DNA from: Oscillospiraceae bacterium
Lineage (GTDB): Bacteria > Bacillota > Clostridia > Oscillospirales > Oscillospiraceae
DNA length: 55,230 nucleotides
Direction of reading: 5' to 3'
NCBI GenBank assembly: GCA_020025575.1
Contig: JAHHRW010000012.1
Span: 1 to 55,230 of the forward strand
This document shows positions 25,453 through 32,982 of this stretch, piece by piece; position 1 is the stretch's first letter, and each line of letters starts with the position of its first letter. Both the position numbers and the translations under genes were made by a program. Below the pieces are notes generated by a model, which was not told where the DNA came from, made no database searches, and saw nothing but the letters and a program-made list of their open reading frames with translations.

Positions 25453-27289
25453 CTTTCTGCACCCCCTCCTTGTAGTATTTGCTTTGCACCTCATAAAGCG
25501 CGGCATATTTGCCGCCTTTGGCCAAGAGCTGTTCATGGGAGCCTTCCTCCGCAATGATCCCCTTGTCAATCAGAATGATCCGGTCGCAGAAACGAGTGGA
25601 TGCCAAGCGGTGAGAAATGTAGATAGAGGATTTCCCACCGGTCATTTCATGGTACTTTTGATATAGTTCCGCCTCAGCGATGGGGTCCAGCGCTGCTGTG
25701 GGCTCATCCAATACAATGAACGGTGCATCCTTATAGATGGCCCGAGCCAGCATCAGGCGCTGCGTCTCGCCGCCGGAGAGCATGATGGCGTCCTCAAACA
25801 CCTCCCGGTTCAAATTGGTATCAAAGCCGTCTTTCAATGATGCTATTTTTTTCCGTAGTCCTGCTTTGTCTACACATTCCTGAACCCGCTCCATATCCAT
25901 GTCCACATTATCCTGGGCTACATTGGTAGCAATGGTACCCGCAAGAAGGGAGAAGTTTTGGAAAACCGCAGAGAACATGGTATAGTAGTCAGCACGATTA
26001 TATTTTCTGATATCCGTTCCATCCAGCAGAACACGCCCTTGGGTTGGGTCAAGAAAGCCGCAGATCAATTTGATGAGGGTGGTTTTTCCCGCACCGTTCA
26101 GCCCCACCACCGCCAGTTTTTCGCCAGGACACAGGGTCAAATTAATGTTTGTAAGCGTGTCGTGATCTGCGCCTGGATAACAGAAAGACACATTTTCCAA
26201 TCGGATTTCATACATTCTGTCCGATTCTACCCGGATGTGCTCGCCACCATCAAATTGGAACGGTTCGTCAAACTCCAGATACTCCCGAACAGAAGAAATG
26301 TCAAGAGATTGTTTGTGAAGGGTCGTGAATCCATCCAGGATTCCCGTGACCCAAGCAGCGAATCCGCTTACCGCACTGAAGTATAGGAGAAATTCCGCCA
26401 CATCCAATCCCTCAGCTACCACCAGGGCAATCAGATAGGCATAGGCAATGCCGTTTCGGACAAATGTCAGTACCAGATCCACAACCTTTGCCCAGAGGTA
26501 CACCCCCTCTGCTTTCTGGTGGAACGCAGTATATGCATCCATTCCTTTTTGATACAACTCATCAATCCAGGGACGCAAGCCAAAGATTCGGATATCCTTT
26601 GCCGCTGCCAGGTTTCTCCCACAGGTGGTGAGATAATACACCCCATTGGAAAGTTTCATTTCTTCCTCCCTGTGGCGATACCCCCATTCGTTAAGTCGAT
26701 TGCCTACAAGGTAGCTGATGGTGGAGGTAAGGAGAACCACAGCCAGCAAAACCGGCTGCACCGATGACAGCAGCAGAATATAGACTGCAAAGCCAATAAT
26801 ATTGGTAACCAGGTCTGTCAGTGTCGTCCAGATGGCCTCTGTTGCGCTGGAATTGGAATTGATCGACATCTGCGACTTGATATTCAATTCCCGGAATTTT
26901 TCATTAGAAAGATTGGGGTAGGATGTGGTAGCTGCTTTCTTGTTGAGCCGTGTAATGAGCTCTTGGCGCACGCTAATCCTGCCGTACAGCGCATTGGTAT
27001 TCACATATGCCGATGCTGCCGACACAAGCATCAAGGCCAGGACAAATATACCGATTGTCCCAATCAGCTCCGCCACCGGGGCATTCCGTTCCACCACGGA
27101 GAGCACCTTCGGTGAAACATACAGGTTGATGAGATTCAGCGCAACCGCCGTCAGGGCGGAAAGCAGGCTGAGTATAAGAACCTTCTTTTCTCCGGTCGTC
27201 CAAGCCAGTTTCATCATAAAGCACGTATTTTGGGCCATGTTATACTTTGGCTTGGCCGCCTTTTCTTTTTTTGCTTTTTCTTTCAACAC
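25445..27289 (-). CDS. ABC exporter half-transporter, first of a pair
   Basis: The protein has about 614 residues: a lysine-rich N-terminus, a six-helix membrane domain (about 35-330) and a C-terminal ATPase. The ATPase has Walker A GLNGAGKTTLIKL, signature LSGGETQRLMLARAI and Walker B PFIVLDEPTAALDP. Its catalytic elements look complete, as do those of its partner. The start is uncertain. A GTG at 27289 is chosen because GGTGG and AAAGGA lie upstream; another GTG at 27325 would add 12 residues. The 100-base gap before it holds a direct repeat and a dyad that look regulatory. Confidence 0.85.
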   Translation of the reverse strand: MLKEKAKKEKAAKPKYNMAQNTCFMMKLAWTTGEKKVLILSLLSALTAVALNLINLYVSPKVLSVVERNAPVAELIGTIGIFVLALMLVSAASAYVNTNALYGRISVRQELITRLNKKAATTSYPNLSNEKFRELNIKSQMSINSNSSATEAIWTTLTDLVTNIIGFAVYILLLSSVQPVLLAVVLLTSTISYLVGNRLNEWGYRHREEEMKLSNGVYYLTTCGRNLAAAKDIRIFGLRPWIDELYQKGMDAYTAFHQKAEGVYLWAKVVDLVLTFVRNGIAYAYLIALVVAEGLDVAEFLLYFSAVSGFAAWVTGILDGFTTLHKQSLDISSVREYLEFDEPFQFDGGEHIRVESDRMYEIRLENVSFCYPGADHDTLTNINLTLCPGEKLAVVGLNGAGKTTLIKLICGFLDPTQGRVLLDGTDIRKYNRADYYTMFSAVFQNFSLLAGTIATNVAQDNVDMDMERVQECVDKAGLRKKIASLKDGFDTNLNREVFEDAIMLSGGETQRLMLARAIYKDAPFIVLDEPTAALDPIAEAELYQKYHEMTGGKSSIYISHRLASTRFCDRIILIDKGIIAEEGSHEQLLAKGGKYAALYEVQSKYYKEGVQKDA

Positions 27290-27304
27290 GAAAAACCACC
27301 ATCC

Positions 27305-27330
27305 TTTCTGTGCATATCCTAGCACAGAAA
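27305..27330 (-). promoter_or_regulatory. Perfect dyad in front of the ABC genes
   Basis: TTTCTGTGC (27305-27313) and GCACAGAAA (27322-27330) are perfect 9-bp inverted repeats. On the minus strand the eight central bases read TAGGATAT, a possible -10. The dyad may be an operator around the promoter, or an RNA hairpin just before the ribosome site. Confidence 0.45.
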
Positions 27331-27349
27331 TATGTCCCCAGATTATTCC

Positions 27350-27380
27350 GGGGATGAATCGTCATTTCTGGGTGATGAAT
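27350..27380 (-). promoter_or_regulatory. 21-bp-phased direct repeat, candidate LytTR operator
   Basis: GGGGATGAAT (27350-27359) and GGTGATGAAT (27371-27380) match at nine of ten bases and start 21 bp apart. This is the two-helical-turn layout of LytTR-domain binding sites. On the minus strand the proximal copy ends about 29 bases before the possible -10 of the ABC genes, which suits an activator. Confidence 0.45.
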
Positions 27381-27389
27381 TGCAAATTC

Positions 27390-28052
27390 CTACACCTGCG
27401 GGAGCAATATTTCCGTTGTAAAGGCTCCATCCTCACTGTTTCGGCTGATGTATCCGTCCAACCGTTCCACAATCGCATCAATGCGAACAAGACCGAACCC
27501 GTGTCCATTTCCCTTTGTGCTGAGGAACAGCTTACCCTCTTTCTTCATTTTCTTGCCGGCAGTACAGTTGGTAAAGGAAATGTAGAGCTGCGTATTCCGC
27601 ATATCCATATACACACGGATCACTCGCTGTCCTTCTGGTAATTTCACGCTTGCCTCGATGGCGTTATCAAAAAGATTGCCAATGATACAGCACAGGTCAA
27701 TTTCCGAGAATTTTAGTTTGATGGGAATATGTGCATCTGCCACAACCTCAATTCCTTTTGCTTTTGCAAGTGAAATTTTGGAGTTCAGAATCGCATCGGT
27801 CATGGGATTGCCGGTTTTGATAACCGTATCAACAGTAGTCAGATCATCGCTAAGGAGATCAAGATAGTGCTTGATGTCATCCCAATTTTCGGCGGCTGCA
27901 TATGCTTTCATTGTCTGGATGTGGTTGTGGTAATCGTGTCGCCAACCACGAATTTGACGGTACATATTATCAACCTCCCGATAATGGGTTTCAATCAGTT
28001 CCTGCTGATAGGCAGCGATCTTTTTATCTATTTTCTTTGAAAACAATCCCAT
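27390..28052 (-). CDS. Soluble GHKL sensor histidine kinase (AgrC/LytS-like catalytic part)
   Basis: This 220-residue protein contains only the kinase part of an AgrC/ComD-like sensor. The phospho-acceptor region is RHDYHNHIQTM with His39, followed by the N-box NLFDNAIEA and G-box GHGFGLVRID. There are no membrane segments, whereas typical partners of LytTR regulators have five to seven before the kinase core. It may sense a cytoplasmic signal or rely on another membrane protein, perhaps the ABC exporter itself. The ATG at 28052 is chosen because GAGG lies eight bases upstream, overlapping the stop of the response regulator gene. Confidence 0.88.
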   Translation of the reverse strand: MGLFSKKIDKKIAAYQQELIETHYREVDNMYRQIRGWRHDYHNHIQTMKAYAAAENWDDIKHYLDLLSDDLTTVDTVIKTGNPMTDAILNSKISLAKAKGIEVVADAHIPIKLKFSEIDLCCIIGNLFDNAIEASVKLPEGQRVIRVYMDMRNTQLYISFTNCTAGKKMKKEGKLFLSTKGNGHGFGLVRIDAIVERLDGYISRNSEDGAFTTEILLPQV

Positions 28053-28057
28053 TCGTT

Positions 28058-28756
28058 TCACCTCGTGTTAATAATGGCTCGGTTGATACCGTCGTAAGCT
28101 CCCCTAGGGAGAGGTATGGCAGTTCCGTCGCTCAGTTTGATTTCTGTCTTTGTTACACGGCTGATCTGCGTAAGGTTGATAATCGCAGAACGTCCCACAC
28201 GGTAAAACCGTTCGTCCAGTTGTTTTTCCAGCTCTCCCAATGTCATTTTCACAGTTACATCGGACAGAGCGTGTATCGTAACGTAGTTTCCAAGCACATC
28301 TGCATACCGAATTTGATAAATCGGCACACGCACCATTTCGCTGCCAATTACAAAAATCAATACCTTTTCATTCTTAGAAATTTTCTCTGCTGCACGGTCA
28401 AGCACTGAGCAGAGTTTTTCTTCCTTGACCGGTTTCATCAGATAATGGAGTGCTGCCACTTCGTAGCCCTCCGAAATATAGTCAGAATAACCTGTAATGA
28501 AAACGATCTGAACGGTGTCGTTGTTCTTTCGCAGCTGTTTCGCCATGGTAACGCCGTCCATAGTGCCCATTTCAATATCAAGGAGCAGAATATCATAATC
28601 GCTTTCTTCAGCATAGTGGAACAGGAAACTTTCTGCAGAAGAAAAGCTATCGGTATGTACTGCATGACCGGCTGCAGTGGCCCAGCGCTCTACCATATTC
28701 AAAACATATTGCCTGTCCGCATCGGAATCATCACAGATTGCAATTTTATACTTCAT
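28058..28756 (-). CDS. LytTR family response regulator
   Basis: The 232-residue protein has an N-terminal receiver domain (about 1-120; acidic pocket IAICDDSD, phospho-acceptor Asp in ILLLDIEMGTMDG, Lys in YLMKPVK). A C-terminal LytTR DNA-binding domain follows (about 135-230, with FYRVGRSAIINLTQI). It would be phosphorylated by the soluble kinase encoded next and bind paired direct repeats, such as the one at 27350-27380. GAGGTGAG precedes the ATG. A leader of about 150 bases separates it from its promoter. Confidence 0.93.
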   Translation of the reverse strand: MKYKIAICDDSDADRQYVLNMVERWATAAGHAVHTDSFSSAESFLFHYAEESDYDILLLDIEMGTMDGVTMAKQLRKNNDTVQIVFITGYSDYISEGYEVAALHYLMKPVKEEKLCSVLDRAAEKISKNEKVLIFVIGSEMVRVPIYQIRYADVLGNYVTIHALSDVTVKMTLGELEKQLDERFYRVGRSAIINLTQISRVTKTEIKLSDGTAIPLPRGAYDGINRAIINTR

Positions 28757-28794
28757 GTTCTCACCTCATTGGGTCTCGACTTTTTGTGCTCACT

Positions 28795-28872
28795 TCACAA
28801 GTGCCAAAAGGACTTTCTGTTCAAAGCTCGGTCAATGAGCAGTTTCGAAAGTTTTTTATAACGTGTAGCCAT
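28795..28872 (-). pseudogene. Remnant of an XRE-family regulator gene (5' end only)
   Basis: An open frame of 25 codons reads MATRYKKLSKLLIDRALNRK before diverging and stopping. This is the usual opening of a family of small clostridial helix-turn-helix (Cro/CI) proteins found in mobile elements; the rest of the domain is missing. There is no ribosome site. It lies in the leader of the LytTR gene, which may thus have captured the promoter of a lost regulator. Confidence 0.5.
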
Positions 28873-28916
28873 TGTGTATAACGCCGGCATTTCAGATTTT
28901 TGAATGATTTCATCCC

Positions 28917-28945
28917 ATTATACTATAAAAGCATTGTGTTCTCAA
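28917..28945 (-). promoter_or_regulatory. Promoter of the LytTR-kinase-ABC operon
   Basis: Minus strand: TTGAGA (28940-28945), 17-bp spacer, perfect TATAAT (28917-28922). The -35 lies within CATTGAGAACACAATG, a short dyad that may bind a regulator. Confidence 0.75.
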
Positions 28946-28993
28946 TGTGTTCATATAAAAGTTAGATAAACTCAGTCGGATGCCTTCTCCAAT

Positions 28994-29233
28994 TCAATTT
29001 ATCGTCACAGCAACAAAGAAACGGGATATCTCATCATGCGTAAAAATATATGGGATAAAGCTGGATTTTATATGAGTAATGTTTCTTAGGCAATAGAAAT
29101 TGGTCCTTACGCCATTCAGGAAACGGGGAAAATTTATCCGTTCATCGCCCCGTTGGTAACAGTTCCTTTCATGCTTATTCACAGTTGTCTCTATCCATTT
29201 TCTAACAAGTCTTTTGCTTGAGAAAATCCACAA
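28994..29233 (-). pseudogene. Remnant of a tyrosine recombinase (N-terminal part)
   Basis: The 79-codon frame resembles the core-binding domain of XerC-type integrases of clostridial elements, ending with FIPYIFTHDEISRFF, the usual link to the catalytic domain. The catalytic Arg/His/Tyr region is absent, and the frame stops shortly after the match. The first codon is TTG without a convincing ribosome site. With the XRE remnant next to it, this marks the scar of a decayed mobile element. Function is not expected. Confidence 0.55.
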
Positions 29234-29249
29234 CCGCCCCGAAAATCCT

Positions 29250-29289
29250 TAAAAAGAAATACGGTGCAGCCTCACCGGACTGCACCGTA
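29250..29289 (-). terminator. Terminator of the OmpR-type two-component operon
   Basis: TACGGTGCAG (29260-29269) pairs with CTGCACCGTA (29280-29289). On the minus strand TTTCTTTTT follows at once. It lies about 60 bases after the kinase stop. Confidence 0.85.
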
Positions 29290-29348
29290 TAATATATCCC
29301 CCAATCGTTTATAGCCACCGCCGGCAGCATCCTCTGGGGTTTTGTCCG

Positions 29349-30674
29349 TTATTCTTGAATCAGGGGCAGCGCAACTTCAACAGAAAACAGGTCGCCATCT
29401 TTGCTTTGCTTAAACACACCACCCATGGCTCTCACTAGCTTTTCACAGGTCTTCAAACCAATTTTGTTACTCTCCACTCGATTGTTCTGGGTTTTGATAT
29501 AATTGGATACATACGTTGTCAGAACACCGTTCTGCTCCTCCACAAGGACATTCACCGGACGAGTTTCATCTGCATATTTGCACACATTAGAGTAGAGATT
29601 ATCAAAGATACGCCGCATATGGCCCACATCTACCCGGAGTTTTCCCCCGGAATCTCCTCGATGAACCACCCGGATATCGAACCCCCGCTGGGTCAAATTC
29701 ATCTCCTGCTCCAGCAAAATCTGATCCATCAGTGTACATGCATCCACTTCTTCCAAACTCTGATCTGGCTTGGGCTTTCCAAACACAAGAAAGAAACCAA
29801 AGAGCTCGTCCGTTAACCCTTTTAATCTGAGTGCATTGTTTTTACAGATATTCAGATATGCCTGCCGCTCCTGTGGCGTGAGAGACTCATCAGACACGAT
29901 ATCCAAATACCCCATCAGCGCAGTCAAAGGGGTTCGCACATCGTGGGAAATCGCCGTAATCAGTTGAGAATTGGCCTGCCATGCGGCCTCCTCCCGCTGA
30001 AGTTTGTCGATAATGCTAAGACGCATGGTATCCACATCCAACGCAAGCTGCCCGATTTCGTCGTCAGAGATTGGACGAATCTGCATATCCAGCTCCCCCC
30101 GGCTGACCAGACGGACCTGGCGGCTCAATGTCTGCACCGTTCGGGTTACATGTTGGTCATAGATAAGAATCACTGTCAAAAATACCACCGTCGCCGTAAA
30201 TAATGACACTGCTTTTGCTCCAGCATGAAACACATCCTGCGTGCAGTCGTAGATCGTGACCGTGAATACGCCGTCCCGAAAATTTACGGGGTACTTGGCA
30301 GATGACACACTGTCACCAGAACGAATTACAATTCCATAATCGTTGCCCACCAGTTCTGCACCGCCGGCATCGGATTTGATCGTTGCGTTTATTCCCGAGA
30401 TCGTCAGCTGAACGTAGCGGTGTTCCCTGTTCCATGCACCAATTGCGTTGATATCTGTAGAACTGACTTGACCATTAGCAGCAAAACTGCGCAGGGAATT
30501 GATTTCTCTTAACAATCTGGTGCTCACTGCACGCTCGGACAGATAGTGGCGATTCACCACCGCATTTCCAACAAATCCCATAGTCCAAAAGACAATCACC
30601 GCCAGAAACAGTGCCCCACATACCACAGTCATCATTTTTACCGTCAGGGAACGATAGGTTTTCCGCTCAGCCAA
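29349..30674 (-). CDS. Membrane sensor histidine kinase with HAMP domain
   Basis: This 441-residue kinase has one membrane helix near residues 13-35, an extracytoplasmic sensor domain of about 115 residues and a second helix near 155-178. A HAMP linker (about 180-230), the phospho-acceptor helix AISHDVRTPLTALMGYLD at about 240-258 and an ATPase domain follow. The ATPase has N-box NLYSNVCKYA but a reduced G-box, IGLKTCEKLV. The start is a TTG that overlaps the response regulator stop by eight bases, with AAAGGGG seven bases upstream. The signal is unknown; gene order matches PhoP-PhoR-like pairs. Confidence 0.9.
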   Translation of the reverse strand: MAERKTYRSLTVKMMTVVCGALFLAVIVFWTMGFVGNAVVNRHYLSERAVSTRLLREINSLRSFAANGQVSSTDINAIGAWNREHRYVQLTISGINATIKSDAGGAELVGNDYGIVIRSGDSVSSAKYPVNFRDGVFTVTIYDCTQDVFHAGAKAVSLFTATVVFLTVILIYDQHVTRTVQTLSRQVRLVSRGELDMQIRPISDDEIGQLALDVDTMRLSIIDKLQREEAAWQANSQLITAISHDVRTPLTALMGYLDIVSDESLTPQERQAYLNICKNNALRLKGLTDELFGFFLVFGKPKPDQSLEEVDACTLMDQILLEQEMNLTQRGFDIRVVHRGDSGGKLRVDVGHMRRIFDNLYSNVCKYADETRPVNVLVEEQNGVLTTYVSNYIKTQNNRVESNKIGLKTCEKLVRAMGGVFKQSKDGDLFSVEVALPLIQE

Positions 30675-31356
30675 ATCGGTACCCCTTTCCCCACACCGTT
30701 CGGATTAGCTTGGGATTTGCAGGGTCTTCTTCCAGTTTCTTTCGTAGATTCAGAATATGTACCATCACCGTATTGTTTGACGAAGGAAGAAATTTCTCTC
30801 CCCACACGCCTTCATACACTGTCTCCACATCCAAAATCTGTCCCCGATGCTGATAAAAAAAGCTCAAAATGGAATATTCCTTATCCGTCAAATCAATGAC
30901 CTTTCCATCAATTCGCACACAACCATGTGCTTCATCCATCTGCAGCCGCTCGCCGTCCACATCGTCCCGTTTTCCTTTGTAAACTCGATAGCGCCGGGTC
31001 AGCGACTCCACGCGCATCATCAGTTCATGCTGAGAAAAAGGTTTCGCAAGATAATCGTCACCGCCGGCATCAAATGCCTCCATTTTGTCTGGAATCTGGC
31101 TTTTGGCCGTTAAAAACAGCATGGGTACTGCTGAAAACTCACGAATTTTAGCACAGGCCTCCACGCCGGACAGACCCGGCATCATAATATCCATAATGAC
31201 CAGATCCACGCCGGGATTTTGCTGCATCGTCCGAACTGCTTCTTCCCCATTTGCCGCCTCAATCACGTCATACCCTTTGTTTGTCAGCAGAATATACAGC
31301 AGAGATCGTAAATCCGGTTCATCATCCACTGCTAAAATACGAATCTTATCATTCAT
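30667..31356 (-). CDS. OmpR/PhoB family response regulator
   Basis: The 229-residue protein has a receiver domain (about 1-120; acidic residues VDDEPD, phospho-acceptor in DLVIMDIMMPG, Lys in YLAKPFS). A C-terminal winged helix follows (about 130-229; VHILNLRKKLEEDP and the closing WGKGYRFG). The ATG at 31356 follows GGAGGGCAATACG; an in-frame TTG five codons earlier lies inside that site. It is the first gene of a two-gene operon with the HAMP kinase, running away from mtaB. Confidence 0.95.
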   Translation of the reverse strand: MNDKIRILAVDDEPDLRSLLYILLTNKGYDVIEAANGEEAVRTMQQNPGVDLVIMDIMMPGLSGVEACAKIREFSAVPMLFLTAKSQIPDKMEAFDAGGDDYLAKPFSQHELMMRVESLTRRYRVYKGKRDDVDGERLQMDEAHGCVRIDGKVIDLTDKEYSILSFFYQHRGQILDVETVYEGVWGEKFLPSSNNTVMVHILNLRKKLEEDPANPKLIRTVWGKGYRFG

Positions 31357-31481
31357 CGTATTGCCCTCCAATGGTTTTTTCTTGATTGTATCATACTTTA
31401 TCCAAAAATACAGAGTTTTAAGAATTTTTAATGAGAGACATCCTCATTCGTATATCCAACAGAAATCCCAATTTAAGGTGC

Positions 31482-31510
31482 TGTACATTTCAGAAGTATT
31501 CGTGTATAAT
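31482..31510 (+). promoter_or_regulatory. Promoter of mtaB
   Basis: TGTACA (31482-31487), 17-bp spacer, perfect TATAAT (31505-31510). The leader is about 105 bases and holds no recognisable gene. Confidence 0.55.
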
Positions 31511-31621
31511 AAGGTGAAATATCCGGAATTACTGCGCATTTTGTATTTCTTTCTAAGCGAAATCAAATAGAATGTATCGTCGATGATTCCGGGATTTGAT
31601 TCTTATTTTGGTGGATGAAAC

Positions 31622-32908
31622 ATGAAATTTGGATTTTATACCCTAGGTTGTAAAGTAAATCAGTACGAAACCCAAGCCATGGAACAGATTTTCCAGGCAA
31701 AAGGGCACGACATCGTTCCTTTTGACGGTGATTGTGACGGCTACATTATAAATACCTGCTCCGTCACTGCCATCTCTGACAAAAAGAACCGTGCCATTAT
31801 TCGTCGCTGTCGACGGGAGCATCCCAACGCCGTGATCGGTGTGTGCGGCTGCTATTCCCAGCACGATCCCGAAACAATTGCATCGCTGGAGGTGGATGTG
31901 ATTTCCGGTTCTGCCGGTCGGGAGGCTTTTATCGAGATGATGCTGTCTTCTCTGGCGGAACGAAAAAAGCAATGTCAGGTGGATCACGCACTGAGCCGTC
32001 GGGATTTTGAGATTCTTCCCGCCGGCGGTCTTGCTGAGCGCACTCGGGCCATGCTGAAAATACAGGATGGCTGCGTGAATTTCTGCTCCTATTGCATTAT
32101 CCCCTATACAAGAGGACCGGTACGATCCGCTCCGTTGGAGTTGGCAGTTGCGCAAGCAAAACAGCTTGCTGCCGATGGATACCGAGAAATCGTTATTACA
32201 GGCATTGAAATTGCCTCCTGGGGCGTTGACTTACCCGGCAAGCCCAAAATGGTCGACCTGATTCAAGCGATTTGTGAGGCAGTTCCCCAACTTCGCATCA
32301 GACTGGGGTCCCTGGAGCCTCGTGTCATCGATCAGCATTTTTGTGACGCTTTATCAAAATACGATAATCTTTGCCCTCAATTCCATCTGTCCATGCAGTC
32401 CGGCTGTGATAGCGTCCTGCAGCGGATGAAACGCAAGTATGACACAGCACGCTACTACGAAAGCATTGTCCTTCTGCAAAATGCATTTCCCGGCTGTGCC
32501 ATCACCACTGATATGATTGTGGCATTCCCCGGTGAAACAGAGGAAGAGTTCTCTTCCAGTCTGGAATTTATTCAGAAATGCGCATTCGCAGATATGCACA
32601 TCTTCCCCTATTCCCGTCGTCCCGGAACCCCTGCAGACAAGATGCCAAACCAACATAATAACGCCACGAAAGAGGCGCGCAGTCAGGCAGCGATTGCAAT
32701 TGCCCGGGAAATGAACCAGAATTATCGGCAGGGCATGGTGGGCACTGTCCAAGATGTGTTATTTGAAGAGGTCAGCAACGGCTATTTTACCGGTCATGCT
32801 ATGAATTACATTCGTGTCTATGCGCAGGGAACCGATTTGCACAATCGTGTTTCCTCTGTAAAAATTACAGGACTCTTCCGAGATGGGCTGCTTGGTGAGC
32901 TTGTCTAA
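31622..32908 (+). CDS. mtaB: tRNA t6A37 methylthiotransferase MtaB
   Basis: This 428-residue radical SAM enzyme of the MiaB family converts t6A at position 37 of tRNAs to ms2t6A. The N-terminal UPF0004 domain opens with YTLGCKVNQYETQAM and holds the auxiliary cluster Cys in GCKVN, INTCSVT and GVCGCYSQ. The SAM cluster is CVNFCSYC at about residues 150-157. A TRAM-like tail (about 365-428) closes it. The opening KVNQYE and the length place it with YqeV/MtaB rather than MiaB or RimO. The ribosome site is a modest GGTGGATG. A DUF2207 gene follows with its own promoter. Confidence 0.94.
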   Translation: MKFGFYTLGCKVNQYETQAMEQIFQAKGHDIVPFDGDCDGYIINTCSVTAISDKKNRAIIRRCRREHPNAVIGVCGCYSQHDPETIASLEVDVISGSAGREAFIEMMLSSLAERKKQCQVDHALSRRDFEILPAGGLAERTRAMLKIQDGCVNFCSYCIIPYTRGPVRSAPLELAVAQAKQLAADGYREIVITGIEIASWGVDLPGKPKMVDLIQAICEAVPQLRIRLGSLEPRVIDQHFCDALSKYDNLCPQFHLSMQSGCDSVLQRMKRKYDTARYYESIVLLQNAFPGCAITTDMIVAFPGETEEEFSSSLEFIQKCAFADMHIFPYSRRPGTPADKMPNQHNNATKEARSQAAIAIAREMNQNYRQGMVGTVQDVLFEEVSNGYFTGHAMNYIRVYAQGTDLHNRVSSVKITGLFRDGLLGELV

Positions 32909-32919
32909 AGGACTTTGTA

Positions 32920-32948
32920 TTGCTTTTTACCTGTATTTATTGTAGAAT
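32920..32948 (+). promoter_or_regulatory. Promoter of the DUF2207 gene
   Basis: TTGCTT (32920-32925), 17-bp spacer, TAGAAT (32943-32948), 34 bases before the ATG. Confidence 0.55.
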
Positions 32949-32982
32949 GTAGGTTCATAATTGAAATTCAGGAGGTGTTACC

